Below, piece after piece: positions 1-8,617 of a DNA stretch of 64,000 nt. Origin of the DNA: Nitrospiraceae bacterium. GTDB taxonomy: Bacteria; Nitrospirota; Nitrospiria; Nitrospirales; Nitrospiraceae. The position numbers and the translations under genes were made by a program. The DNA is taken from contig DASPUC010000020.1 of assembly GCA_035623075.1 (NCBI GenBank), forward strand, positions 124,001-188,000, written 5' to 3'. Every line of letters begins with the position of its first letter. Positions within the stretch are counted from its first letter, which is position 1. The notes under the pieces are model-generated. The model made no database searches. It worked only from the letters and a program-made list of their open reading frames with translations, and was not told the DNA's origin.

Positions 1-1847
1 GGAACTCGCTCGGCCGTCAGGACCTTGGCGGTCTTGAGCTGAACTTTCTGGAAGTCGTCGATGGTGATCTGTGCTGGAGCAGGGGCTTGAGGCGCGGGGC
101 TAGAGGCGCTAGGCGACAGGGGTTGAGACTGGGGTGAAGAGGTTACATCGCTCACGGTCTTAGCTCCTTGTGGTTTTTTTGTTCCAGCATCTGCGAGGCC
201 TTTCTCTTTCACTTTAGCCGACTCCTTCAGCCCAATCGGAATAGTCTCTGTCCCAATTGCAATTCGAGGAATCAGAGGCTTTCCTTTAGCGATTCGAACG
301 CCCGGGAGTAGCTTATCGTATTCTAGCTTCCTATCGTTAATTCGTGGGTTCAACCCCAGTTGCCGTGCCATTTCAACTGCTGTAGTAGGCATGAATGGAT
401 ACAATACCGGGATGATGAATACCAATGCTTTTGCCACACGATGTAGAATGCTGTGGAGCCGGTCTCTGTCCTCTGCTCTCTTGGCTAGAGTCCAAGTCGC
501 TGTCTTGTCTATGTACTGATCACATAGCTGGATCAATTCCCACATGCTTTCAAGGGCCCGATTGAAACGCAGGTCCCTTATGTGTGACATCGCCAACCCA
601 GTCAATTCACCTATGCCATGTTCCAACTGATTGGCCAACTCATCTTTGGGCGCACTGCCTGGAGGAATCATGCCTTGAGTGAACCGTTCGATCATGGTGA
701 GTGTTCGGCTGAGTAGATTTCCGAGGCCATCGGCCAATTCACTGTTGATGCGACCAATCAACGCCTCTCGTGAGAAGTCGCCATCCTGACCAAACGGGAC
801 TTCGCGAAGAAGAAAGTATCGAAACGCGTCCGAGCCGAACTCGTCGATAATCTTGTTCGGATCCACAACATTCCCTCGGCTCTTTGACATCTTTTCACCG
901 TTCACCGTCCACCAGCCATGAGCAAAAATAGTTGTCGGGAGTTCGAGGCCCAAGGCCATCAGCATCGTGGACCAGTAAACGGCGTGAGTTGTGAGAATGT
1001 CCTTGCCAACGAGATGGATAACCTTGTGCTCCGCATTACCAGTGGTCGGCCAGAATGTTGCGTCTCTTGGATTTAGATATTCCAAAGCAGAAATGTAGTT
1101 GACCAGGGCGTCGAACCAGACATAGGTCACATAGTTGGGATCAAACGGTAGTTTAATCCCCCACGATAGCCGAGATACCGGCCGTGAAATAGACAGATTT
1201 TCCAACCGATGCTTTTCGAGAAAACTTAGAACTTCATTGAATCGGGACGACGGACGAATGAAGCTTGTGGGGGTATCGGCTAGACCTGGGTGGGCCTTCA
1301 TATGATCGAGGAGCCTCTTTTGATAGTCGCTCATCCGAAAAAAATAGTTGCGCTCGCTCAGTTGTTCGACCGGGCGCTTGCATTCAGGACAGAGTCCATC
1401 TGTCACATCCTTGTTAGTCCAAAATCTCTCATCAAATGTGCAGTACCAGCCTGTATACCATTCCGGATAAATTAGCCGGTTGCCATTTTCATCTCTTGTG
1501 TCATGAAGCCGTTGAAGACAGCGCTGAACGATCTCTTTGTGTTTGGCATCTGTCGTTCTGATGAACGCATTGTTCGAGATGTTCAAGCGCTTCCACAGCT
1601 CCTGAAATCGCGGCACCATAACGTCGCAATACTTTTGCGGGTCAATACCGGCCCTGGCAGCAGCTTGTTGCACTTTTTGTCCGTGTTCATCGACTCCTGT
1701 TAAAAAGAAGACATCGTAAGGCAACAATTGGCTGTAGTATCGCGCGAGCACGTCGGCTGCCACCGTCGTATAGGCGTGGCCGATGTGCGGCACGTCGTTT
1801 ACGTAATAGATCGGCGTGGTGATGTAGAAGGTGTTCGGCGCGCTCAT
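1..1847 (-). CDS. metG: Methionyl-tRNA synthetase (C-terminus beyond window)
   Basis: Charges tRNA-Met with methionine in the cytoplasm. The start ATG is the complement of 1845-1847. The protein opens with the class I signature HIGHAY at residues 21-26 and carries KMSKS at about residues 319-323; both lie in the same frame. A zinc-knuckle region near nt 1380-1450 reads WYCTFDERFW then CPEC, so one of the four usual Cys positions is Asp. From about residue 555 an Ala/Pro/Ser-rich linker leads into a C-terminal EMAP/Trbp111-like tRNA-binding domain (ITIDDFQKVQLKTAKV), which runs off the window. About 615 residues are visible. It lies 38 nt downstream of holB and is probably the last gene of a tmk-holB-metG operon. 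Identity is secure; only the C-terminus is missing. Confidence 0.95.
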   Translation of the reverse strand, partial: MSAPNTFYITTPIYYVNDVPHIGHAYTTVAADVLARYYSQLLPYDVFFLTGVDEHGQKVQQAAARAGIDPQKYCDVMVPRFQELWKRLNISNNAFIRTTDAKHKEIVQRCLQRLHDTRDENGNRLIYPEWYTGWYCTFDERFWTNKDVTDGLCPECKRPVEQLSERNYFFRMSDYQKRLLDHMKAHPGLADTPTSFIRPSSRFNEVLSFLEKHRLENLSISRPVSRLSWGIKLPFDPNYVTYVWFDALVNYISALEYLNPRDATFWPTTGNAEHKVIHLVGKDILTTHAVYWSTMLMALGLELPTTIFAHGWWTVNGEKMSKSRGNVVDPNKIIDEFGSDAFRYFLLREVPFGQDGDFSREALIGRINSELADGLGNLLSRTLTMIERFTQGMIPPGSAPKDELANQLEHGIGELTGLAMSHIRDLRFNRALESMWELIQLCDQYIDKTATWTLAKRAEDRDRLHSILHRVAKALVFIIPVLYPFMPTTAVEMARQLGLNPRINDRKLEYDKLLPGVRIAKGKPLIPRIAIGTETIPIGLKESAKVKEKGLADAGTKKPQGAKTVSDVTSSPQSQPLSPSASSPAPQAPAPAQITIDDFQKVQLKTAKVLTAERV

Positions 1848-1885
1848 AGTCGAGTGAAAAGATAACAGGTTGGTGCCGACGAAAG

Positions 1886-2914
1886 CTAGGCTGGGAGCGA
1901 CGCGGACTGCGGCATCACTGCGTCTCGTAAGCGGAGAAGAATCGTCTCCAATGCCATATGCAAATTGAGGTGGCGGGTCGCATTCTGCTCCGTTGTCTCG
2001 ATGTCTTTCAGGAGATCCAGCAGCACATCCGTTTGGGCCTGACGGGCGTAGCTCTCCAATGCCACTAACTGGTCGACAAAAAATATCTGGTCACGCTCGC
2101 CTGCGACTTGAATGAGCACGAGGTCTCGTATCCATCGGGCGAGCCATCCGAGCACATCCTGGGCTCGGTCGGCTTTCGCGATGGCTTCAGCAGACGACAA
2201 GATGACTGTAATCGATTGGAGTGATCGCGGTTGCACCAGTTCCAGGAATTCTGTCTGTCGTGCTCGCAGGTCCTTTGTGTCGCTCGTCAGCGCTTCTCCG
2301 ATGCGACCCTCGGACACCATCGCCAAGAATCTGGCCTCGGCCGGAGGGATTTGACGTTGGAGGATCAAGGCTGCTTCGACCTGTGTTCTCCCTGGTGTGG
2401 TGAAGCGAAGGGCCTGACAGCGGGAGCGGATCGTGGCCGGCAATGCCGCCGGACGGCTCGAAATCAACAGAAACAGGCTGTGATCCGGAGGCTCCTCGAG
2501 GGTTTTGAGGAGTGCGTTGGCCGCACCGATCGTCATACGGTCCGCGTCGTCGATCAGGCAAATCTTCTGCGAGCCAATGAGGGGATGATACACGATCTGT
2601 TGTTCGATCTCGCGAACTTGTTCGATCTTGATCTGCGGGGTGGTTTGTTCAGGGTCAGGCTCGATCATGAAAAAGTCCGGATGTGTGTGGGCGTTGATCT
2701 GCTGACAAGAGCGGCAGGACCCGCAGGTGTCCAATTCACTTCTGTCGGAGATCGACTCGCAGTTGAGAGCCTGCGCAAATCGTAACGCCGTGAGTCGTTT
2801 TCCGATGGAGGACTCACCGTGGAAAAGATAGGCGTGAGCGAGGCGTCCATGAGCGACGGCTGCCTTGAGAGCGGCAATCGGATGTTCATGGCCGATGACG
2901 TCGCGAAATGGCAT
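1886..2914 (-). CDS. holB: DNA polymerase III delta' subunit (clamp loader)
   Basis: A 342-residue AAA+ clamp-loader subunit that helps place the sliding clamp on DNA during replication. A degenerate P-loop, GESSIGKR (33-40), lacks the final Ser/Thr, as is common in delta' proteins. A four-Cys zinc module follows (C52, C64, C67, C70). The Walker B-like LIDDADRM, the segment NALLKTLEEPP and the SRC motif (IRSRCQ) are all present. The start ATG follows the tmk stop codon directly with no gap, which points to coupled translation. The tmk-holB pairing is widespread in bacteria. No defect is visible. Confidence 0.93.
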   Translation of the reverse strand: MPFRDVIGHEHPIAALKAAVAHGRLAHAYLFHGESSIGKRLTALRFAQALNCESISDRSELDTCGSCRSCQQINAHTHPDFFMIEPDPEQTTPQIKIEQVREIEQQIVYHPLIGSQKICLIDDADRMTIGAANALLKTLEEPPDHSLFLLISSRPAALPATIRSRCQALRFTTPGRTQVEAALILQRQIPPAEARFLAMVSEGRIGEALTSDTKDLRARQTEFLELVQPRSLQSITVILSSAEAIAKADRAQDVLGWLARWIRDLVLIQVAGERDQIFFVDQLVALESYARQAQTDVLLDLLKDIETTEQNATRHLNLHMALETILLRLRDAVMPQSASLPA

Positions 2915-3592
2915 CTAGGACTTTCGTTTTCGTACGAGACGATACCTTGAGAGTTGATTGAACACAAGGGCCAGTGTGGTGCTGGTGATGTCCTCAGGCC
3001 GTCGCGTGGCATTAATCACTGTGATTCGGCGTGGGGCTTGGCGTGCGAGGGCGAGAAAGCCGCGCCGGACCTTCCGATGAAATCGTTGGGACTCCCGATC
3101 GAGACGATTCTGTTTTCCTCGTGCCTTTCGCCGCCGGGCGAGGCCAACGGACACGGGCAGATCGAACAAGAGTGTGAGGTCGGGTGAAATCCCGCCGCTC
3201 GCCACGTCGTTCGCTGTTCGTAGCCACTGCATGTTCACATCTCGTCCATACCCCTGATAGGCAAAAGTGGAATCGGAGAACCGATCGCAGATGACGACCT
3301 GTCCCCGCTGTAATGCCGGCATGATGATGTGCGCGACATGCTGACTACGTGCTGCGAGGATCAGCAAGGCTTCGGTTTCAGCAGTGACCGATTCGTGCGA
3401 TGACGCCGACAGGAGGACACGCCGGATTGCTTCTGCAAGAGGGGTCCCTCCTGGCTCTCTCGTATGGACGACCGAGTAGCTGGCCCGTTTAAGTGCTGCA
3501 GTGAGGCGAACAGCCTGGGTACTTTTACCGCTTCCTTCCGGTCCTTCCAGGGTGATGAAAAATCCCTTGTCACGGTGCCTTCTCGTTCTCAC
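2915..3592 (-). CDS. tmk: Thymidylate kinase
   Basis: Phosphorylates dTMP to dTDP in the cytosol for DNA synthesis. The 225-residue protein has the P-loop GPEGSGKST at residues 17-25, the TREPGGT motif near 44-50 and the DR(F) motif at 103-105 (DRFSDSTFAYQGYGR). An Arg-rich LID segment (RRRKARGKQNRLD) lies near 155-167. Length and motif order match the family. It is the first gene of the minus-strand group and abuts holB. Its promoter should lie in the roughly 100-nt gap shared with the divergent DUF502 gene. The first ten residues are basic and somewhat longer than usual, so a slightly later start is possible. Confidence 0.94.
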   Translation of the reverse strand: MRTRRHRDKGFFITLEGPEGSGKSTQAVRLTAALKRASYSVVHTREPGGTPLAEAIRRVLLSASSHESVTAETEALLILAARSQHVAHIIMPALQRGQVVICDRFSDSTFAYQGYGRDVNMQWLRTANDVASGGISPDLTLLFDLPVSVGLARRRKARGKQNRLDRESQRFHRKVRRGFLALARQAPRRITVINATRRPEDITSTTLALVFNQLSRYRLVRKRKS

Positions 3593-3666
3593 GGGGCCTC
3601 ACGATTTGTCGGTAGGCAAAGCGGGCGGGATGGTAGTCCAAGTTATTGAAAATAGCAACAAAAGGC

Positions 3667-3696
3667 TTGCGACGCCCTCGTAAATCTTTGTATGAT
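3667..3696 (+). promoter_or_regulatory. Candidate sigma-70 promoter for the DUF502-glmU operon
   Basis: TTGCGA at 3667-3672 and TATGAT at 3691-3696 are separated by 18 nt, a fair match to -35/-10 consensus, in the divergent gap between tmk and the DUF502 gene. If it is real, transcription starts near 3703. That favours the ATG at 3725 over the one at 3692 for the first gene. This is inference from sequence match only. Confidence 0.4.
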
Positions 3697-3724
3697 GAGC
3701 CTTCACAGATCCTGCCGGATTTTT

Positions 3725-4393
3725 ATGTTAAAAGCCTCACTAAAACGCTACTTTCTGACAGGTCTCCTGGTCATCACTCCGATCTGGGGAACCATCCTGA
3801 TTTTGAAAACGTTGTTTGTGACGGTGGATGGGATCTTAGGAGACCTTCTCGCCGGCATGATGCCAGAGTGGTATGTGCCGGGACTTGGGATTGTGGCGTT
3901 GGTCCTGTTGATCTTCCTGACGGGTCTCCTCGCCGCTAATTTTATGGGGCGGCAGATCGTCAAGTGGTGGGAAGATCTGTTGAATCGCGTCCCTCTCGTG
4001 CGCGGGATCTACTCAACGTTGAAATCCATGATGGACATTCTGTCGTTCTCAGAGCGGGGATCGTACAATCGTGTCGTGCTGATCCAATTTCCGAAAAACG
4101 GCCATTACTGCTTTGCCTTCGTCACCGGTGTGACGAAAACCGACATGCAGGACCTGGCCCAGGAACCGCTCATCCATGTGTATGTGCCAACGTCGCCAAA
4201 CCCTACGTCAGGCTATTTTCTGCTCGTCCCGGAGCGAGAAGTGACCTCGGTCGATATCAGCGTAGAGGAAGCGATGAAATTGATTGTGTCCGGGGGGCTG
4301 TATTCACCGACGCCGTCGGCGATGTCGATGCTGAACACAGAATCCAAGTGGGGCGCCGTCAAGCAGCCTGAAACGGGAGTGCCGATCGGATGA
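3725..4393 (+). CDS. DUF502 family inner-membrane protein
   Basis: An integral membrane protein of the DUF502 family, whose function is not known. From this start it begins MLKASLKRYFLTG, which matches the usual short basic N-terminus. Two hydrophobic segments follow at about residues 8-29 and 45-68, then a soluble domain with the family-typical P-x-SPNPTSGY segment near residue 160. An ATG at 3692 is also in frame, but it overlaps the candidate -10 box and has no visible ribosome site. The stop overlaps the glmU start (ATGA), so the two are probably co-translated. This is the first gene of the long plus-strand run. Confidence 0.8.
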   Translation: MLKASLKRYFLTGLLVITPIWGTILILKTLFVTVDGILGDLLAGMMPEWYVPGLGIVALVLLIFLTGLLAANFMGRQIVKWWEDLLNRVPLVRGIYSTLKSMMDILSFSERGSYNRVVLIQFPKNGHYCFAFVTGVTKTDMQDLAQEPLIHVYVPTSPNPTSGYFLLVPEREVTSVDISVEEAMKLIVSGGLYSPTPSAMSMLNTESKWGAVKQPETGVPIG

Positions 4394-6015
4394 AGAACCA
4401 GCGCACGGCGAAGACAAACTCCTCTGATTCTCAGATTTTCTCTGAGCCCCTTGCCCCCGTTGCGGGTCTCGGCGTCATTGTGATGGCAGCGGGTCTTGGC
4501 ACACGCATGCGTTCAAAACAGGCGAAGGTCCTGCATCAGGTGGCCGGGCAGCCGATGGTGCTCTATTCAGTCAAGCTCGGTTTGCAGGTAGCAGGCGATC
4601 GCATGGCTGTCGTGGTTGGGCATCAGAATGATCAAGTGCGACAGCTTATCGAAACTGCGATAAGCGATCAGCAGCTGCGTTCGCGGGTGTGGATCGTTGA
4701 GCAGCGGGAACAGCTCGGGACAGGCCACGCGGTGTTGCAAAGCCGGCCTGTGTTCGCGGTCGGCACAAAGGTGGCCCCCTCCTGGTATCTCATCCTGAAC
4801 GGCGATACGCCGTTGCTTCGCGAAACGACAGTTCGTGAACTCCTTCGCGTGCATGAAGCAGAGCGGGCAGCTGTTACGATCCTTACGACCGTTCTGAAAG
4901 ATGCCAACGGGTATGGGCGTGTGGTTCGCGCGCGATCGGCGGGGAGAGACATCTCCCGCATCGTAGAAGATCGTGATGCCACGACAGAGGAGCAGGCGAT
5001 TCGGGAGGTCAATGTCGGAACCTACGTGGTTGACGGCGCGTTCCTGTTTGATGCGCTGGAAAAGCTCGATCCGAGCAATGCCCAAGGTGAGTACTATCTC
5101 ACTGATCTGGTTCACATCGCGGTCGCGCAGGGGCGGTCTGTGGCGGCTGTCTCGCTGGATAGTCCTGAAGAAGGCCTCGGTGTGAACACGCGTCAACAGC
5201 TTGCAGAAGCCGAGCGAATCATTCGCCAACAGATTCGCGAACGATGGCTGGATGCCGGCGTGACAATGATGGATCCTCCATCGACTTGGATCGATGCAGG
5301 CGTGACGATCGGAAGAGACACGATTCTCCATCCCAATGTGACGCTTGAACGGGCGACAGCAATTGGGGAGGACTGTGTCATTCGTTCGCACACTCGTCTT
5401 TCGGACTGTACCGTGGGGAATCGAGTCGAGGTGCTCGATCATTGTGTGCTGCGGGACTCAGTGATTGAAGACGATGCGGTGTTGGGACCCTTTGTGCATC
5501 TGCGCCCTGGCGTCCTGGTTCGCAGGAAGGCAAAAGTCGGCAATTTTGTGGAGATGAAGAAAACCGACCTGGGTGAAGGGTCGAAGGCGAACCATCTCAG
5601 CTATCTGGGAGATGCCAAGATAGGGAAAAGAGTCAACATCGGTGCTGGCACGATCACCTGCAATTATGACGGGATTCGGAAGTCGCAGACGGTCATTGGC
5701 GATGACGTCTTTTTGGGAAGCGATACTCAGTTGATTGCGCCCGTGACGGTAGGAGCCGGTGCCGTGATTGCAGCAGGCACGACGGTGACCGAGGATGTGC
5801 CGGCCGACGCACTCGTCATCTCGCGGGTGCCTCAAGTGAACCGAGCTGGGTGGGCTGCGAAGCGGCGGGCGTTGGAAAGCGACGCGAATCATGAAACGTT
5901 AAACGTGAAACGTGGAATGACGTCCGTCCGCGTCACGCGTCACGCATCACGCGTGAAGAAGAAACAATTGCCAGCGTCAAAGAGGAAACAAGTCAAGAAA
6001 GGCAGCAGAACATAA
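4390..6015 (+). CDS. glmU: Bifunctional GlcNAc-1-P uridyltransferase / GlcN-1-P acetyltransferase
   Basis: Makes UDP-GlcNAc from GlcN-1-P in two steps, feeding peptidoglycan and the glycan locus downstream. The nucleotidyltransferase signature MAAGLGTRMRSKQAK begins near residue 32, after an N-terminal extension of roughly 28 residues not usual for the family. The C-terminal left-handed beta-helix is clear: LGPFVHLRPG, KVGNFVEMKK, NHLSYLGDAKIG and NIGAGTITCNYDG. At 541 residues it is about 85 longer than typical. Besides the N-terminal extension it has a basic tail from about residue 497, encoded by heptamer repeats (5892-5955) and ending in a Lys-rich stretch. It overlaps the preceding gene by 4 nt and ends 2 nt before glmS. 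Confidence 0.95.
   Translation: MKNQRTAKTNSSDSQIFSEPLAPVAGLGVIVMAAGLGTRMRSKQAKVLHQVAGQPMVLYSVKLGLQVAGDRMAVVVGHQNDQVRQLIETAISDQQLRSRVWIVEQREQLGTGHAVLQSRPVFAVGTKVAPSWYLILNGDTPLLRETTVRELLRVHEAERAAVTILTTVLKDANGYGRVVRARSAGRDISRIVEDRDATTEEQAIREVNVGTYVVDGAFLFDALEKLDPSNAQGEYYLTDLVHIAVAQGRSVAAVSLDSPEEGLGVNTRQQLAEAERIIRQQIRERWLDAGVTMMDPPSTWIDAGVTIGRDTILHPNVTLERATAIGEDCVIRSHTRLSDCTVGNRVEVLDHCVLRDSVIEDDAVLGPFVHLRPGVLVRRKAKVGNFVEMKKTDLGEGSKANHLSYLGDAKIGKRVNIGAGTITCNYDGIRKSQTVIGDDVFLGSDTQLIAPVTVGAGAVIAAGTTVTEDVPADALVISRVPQVNRAGWAAKRRALESDANHETLNVKRGMTSVRVTRHASRVKKKQLPASKRKQVKKGSRT
5892..5955 (+). repeat. Heptamer repeats inside the glmU 3' end
   Basis: Two short runs with a 7-bp period lie in the last part of glmU: about three units of the TGAAACG/TTAAACG type at 5892-5915, then about three units of the CGTCACG/CATCACG type at 5931-5955. 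Both are translated and make up part of the extra C-terminal tail. The same 7-bp period appears in a different repeat at 7864-7932. Confidence 0.7.
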
Positions 6016-6017
6016 CT

Positions 6018-7847
6018 ATGTGCGGAATCGTCGGATATGTAGGTGCTCAGGACGCGGTACCGATTCTCCTTGGCGGCCTGGCAAAACTCGAATACCGCGG
6101 CTATGACTCGGCAGGGGTCGCCATTCTGAAGGGCGAAACGATCGAAGTGCGCCGGAGTGTCGGGAAACTGATCAATCTCCAAAAGTCACTTGATGAGAAA
6201 GCCATTCACGGAACGGTCGGCATCGGCCACACAAGATGGGCCACCCATGGGAAACCATCGGAACAGAACGCCCATCCGCATCGCTCCAAAGGCTGCGTGC
6301 TTGTGCACAATGGGATTATCGAAAATTACCAACCGTTGAAACAGCAGCTGGAGCGGGATGGCTATAACTTTGAATCAGAGACTGACACAGAGGTTGTGGC
6401 CCATCTGATCGATAAATACCTGCACAAGGGGCACAGGTTGGCCGATGCGGTACGAGCGGCGACGAAGGACGTGCGTGGGAGTTACGCGATCGCCGTGATC
6501 TCAGAGAAAGAACCGGGAACTCTCGTCGCAGCTCGTTCCGGCTGTCCGCTCGTCGTGGGGCGGAGCAGGGAGGCCTCGTTTGTGGCCTCCGATGTCATGG
6601 CCATGCTCACCCACACGCGCGACGTAACCTATCTGGAAGAAGGCGATATTGCCGTCGTGACGTCCACGGCTATACAGCTGACGGACGCAGATGGCCACAC
6701 AGTCTCACGCAAGCCGACCCATATTACGTGGGATGCCTCAGCGGCGGAAAAAAGCGGGTTTCCGCATTTTATGCTCAAGGAAATTCACGAGCAGCCACAG
6801 ACGATTCTCGATACTATGCGCGGGCGGTATTCATACGAGGCTGGCGAAGCAGACTTACCGGATATTGGTCTCACTCCAAAACAGTTCGCTCAGATCGGCC
6901 GGATTTGGATCGTGGCCTGCGGCACCTCCTGGCATGCCGGAAAGGTGGGTCGGTACCTCTTGGAGGAGATGGTCCGTGCGCCGGTCCAAGTCGATATCGC
7001 CAGCGAGTTTCGCTATCGCGATCCCTTAGTGGAGAAGGGCGACCTCTTTATCACCATCTCACAGTCCGGCGAAACCGCGGATACATTGGCTGCGGCGCGT
7101 GAAGCCAAACGAAAAGGCGCGCACGTCCTGTCGATCGTCAATGTGGTCGGAAGCACATTGGCTCGCGAGTCCGATGGCGTGCTGTACACGCATTGTGGGC
7201 CGGAAATTGGGGTAGCTTCGACGAAGGCGTTCACTGCGCAACTGACCGCCTTGTACTTGCTCGCCCTGCATCTGGCGCGTGTCCGCAATGCGATATCGGT
7301 GGCTGATGGAAAGGCGTGGCTCGATCGATTGGTCAGATTACCTGTGTTGGTGGAGCATGTGCTGAAGCGCGAAGCGGAGGTCGTGGCGATTGCCAAGCGC
7401 TACCATAAGAAGCGGAACTTTCTCTATCTCGGTCGCGGCATCAATTATCCGGTCGCTCTCGAAGGTGCCCTCAAGCTCAAAGAAATCTCATACATCCATG
7501 CCGAAGGGTATGCGGCTGGTGAGATGAAACATGGTCCGATCGCGCTTATCGACAAAGACATGCCGGTCGTGGTGTTGGCTCCGAAGGATCGCTTGTACGA
7601 GAAGACCGTCAGTAACCTGATGGAAGTGAAGGCTCGACATGCGCCAGTCATCGCGCTGGTGGCCGAAGGGGAACGTGAGTTAGGGAAAACGGCCGACGCC
7701 GTCTTTACGATTCCTGACACACATCCGTTGATCTCGCCGATTCTGTTTACGATTCCGTTGCAGTTGCTCGCGTATCACATCGCCGTGTTGCGTGGGGCGG
7801 ATGTGGATCAGCCCCGGAATCTTGCAAAGAGTGTGACGGTTGAATGA
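6018..7847 (+). CDS. glmS: Glutamine-fructose-6-phosphate aminotransferase (isomerizing)
   Basis: Converts fructose-6-P and glutamine to glucosamine-6-P, the entry to amino-sugar synthesis. The 609-residue protein starts MCGIVGYVG, with Cys2 as the glutaminase nucleophile after Met removal. The N-terminal class II amidotransferase domain has GHTRWATHG near residue 73 and HNGIIENY near 97. Two SIS domains follow, with SQSGETADT near 350 and the C-terminal end QPRNLAKSVTVE typical of GlmS. It starts 2 nt after glmU; the pair supplies UDP-GlcNAc. Full length, with no defects. Confidence 0.97.
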   Translation: MCGIVGYVGAQDAVPILLGGLAKLEYRGYDSAGVAILKGETIEVRRSVGKLINLQKSLDEKAIHGTVGIGHTRWATHGKPSEQNAHPHRSKGCVLVHNGIIENYQPLKQQLERDGYNFESETDTEVVAHLIDKYLHKGHRLADAVRAATKDVRGSYAIAVISEKEPGTLVAARSGCPLVVGRSREASFVASDVMAMLTHTRDVTYLEEGDIAVVTSTAIQLTDADGHTVSRKPTHITWDASAAEKSGFPHFMLKEIHEQPQTILDTMRGRYSYEAGEADLPDIGLTPKQFAQIGRIWIVACGTSWHAGKVGRYLLEEMVRAPVQVDIASEFRYRDPLVEKGDLFITISQSGETADTLAAAREAKRKGAHVLSIVNVVGSTLARESDGVLYTHCGPEIGVASTKAFTAQLTALYLLALHLARVRNAISVADGKAWLDRLVRLPVLVEHVLKREAEVVAIAKRYHKKRNFLYLGRGINYPVALEGALKLKEISYIHAEGYAAGEMKHGPIALIDKDMPVVVLAPKDRLYEKTVSNLMEVKARHAPVIALVAEGERELGKTADAVFTIPDTHPLISPILFTIPLQLLAYHIAVLRGADVDQPRNLAKSVTVE

Positions 7848-7861
7848 AGAGCAGGGAAGCC

Positions 7862-7932
7862 ATCAGCTGTCAGCTTTCAGTTTGATGAGCGACTAGTTCT
7901 GAAACTGAGAGCTGAAAGCTGATCGCCGAAAG
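7862..7932 (+). repeat. Heptamer-based inverted repeat between glmS and gatC
   Basis: The left arm at 7862-7883 and right arm at 7902-7923 are reverse complements at about 20 of 22 positions, with an 18-nt loop, so RNA here could form a long hairpin. Both arms are built from 7-bp units: CAGCTGT, CAGCTTT and CAGTTTG on the left, and CTGAGAG, CTGAAAG and related units on the right. There is no downstream T-run, so it is not a standard terminator. It separates glmUS from the gat genes and ends just before the gatC ATG. Confidence 0.75.
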
Positions 7933-7938
7933 CTAACC

Positions 7939-8232
7939 ATGGAAATTACCAAGCAGGAAGTCGAGAATGTCGGGAAGCTGGCTCGGTTGGAGTTGACCGA
8001 AGTCGAGAAGACTGCGTTTGCGAAACAGCTAAGTCAGATTCTCACATACGTGGAGACGCTGAAACAGTATGACACGACCGGGGTGGAACCTACGGCGACG
8101 GTGCTGGGTCAGGTCAACGTCTCTCGCCCAGATGAGGTTCGACCTTCTCTCTCGGTCGAAAAGGCGGTGGCGAACGCTCCTGAAACGTCAGAGGGATTCT
8201 TCATCGTCCCGAAGATTATTGAAGAACGATAG
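7939..8232 (+). CDS. gatC: Asp/Glu-tRNA amidotransferase subunit C
   Basis: Small 97-residue subunit of the GatCAB complex, which amidates Glu-tRNA(Gln) or Asp-tRNA(Asn). It bridges and stabilises GatA and GatB. It shows the family pattern VGKLARLELTEVEK near residue 11, the segment QLSQILTYVETLKQYDT in the middle, and a C-terminal FFIVPKIIEE that matches the family end. gatA follows, but with panD inserted between them. The nearby hairpin at 7862-7923 may affect its expression. Confidence 0.93.
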   Translation: MEITKQEVENVGKLARLELTEVEKTAFAKQLSQILTYVETLKQYDTTGVEPTATVLGQVNVSRPDEVRPSLSVEKAVANAPETSEGFFIVPKIIEER

Positions 8233-8252
8233 CGGACTGATACGAGGTAGCG

Positions 8253-8603
8253 ATGTTTAGGCAGATGTTACGGTCGAAAATCCATCGTGCTACGGTGACC
8301 GAGGCCTGTCTCGACTATGAAGGCAGCCTCACGATCGACGAGGGCCTGATGGAAGCGGCGGGCATCCTTCCCTACGAGGCGATTGTCTGTTCGAACCTGA
8401 ATAACGGAGAGCGGTTCATGACCTACGCGATGGCCGGCAAGCGGGGTAGCGGTGAAATCGTCCTCAACGGGCCGACTGCGCGCAAGGGAGCGGTCGGAGA
8501 CCAGATCATCATTTTTTGTTACGAGTACTATGGAGAGGAAGAAATTAAACGGCACGCGCCAAAGATCATCCAAGTCAACGATAAAAACCGAATCATCTCG
8601 TAG
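8253..8603 (+). CDS. panD: Aspartate 1-decarboxylase (pyruvoyl enzyme)
   Basis: Decarboxylates L-aspartate to beta-alanine for pantothenate and CoA synthesis. The 116-residue proenzyme self-cleaves between Gly24 and Ser25 (YEGSLTID) to create the pyruvoyl cofactor; both residues are in the canonical position. It opens [16 protein letters not shown] and contains NNGERF and NGPTARKG, all family hallmarks. It lies 20 nt after gatC and 14 nt before gatA, so it is almost certainly co-transcribed with them. The placement inside a gat cluster is unusual, but the protein looks entirely normal. Confidence 0.96.
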   Translation: MFRQMLRSKIHRATVTEACLDYEGSLTIDEGLMEAAGILPYEAIVCSNLNNGERFMTYAMAGKRGSGEIVLNGPTARKGAVGDQIIIFCYEYYGEEEIKRHAPKIIQVNDKNRIIS

Positions 8604-8617
8604 AAAACGAAACGCTG

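Noticed and set aside
2187-2561. Open frames overlapping holB in other frames and on the other strand
   Set aside because: Long overlapping frames are expected in GC-rich coding DNA; holB has full domain support.
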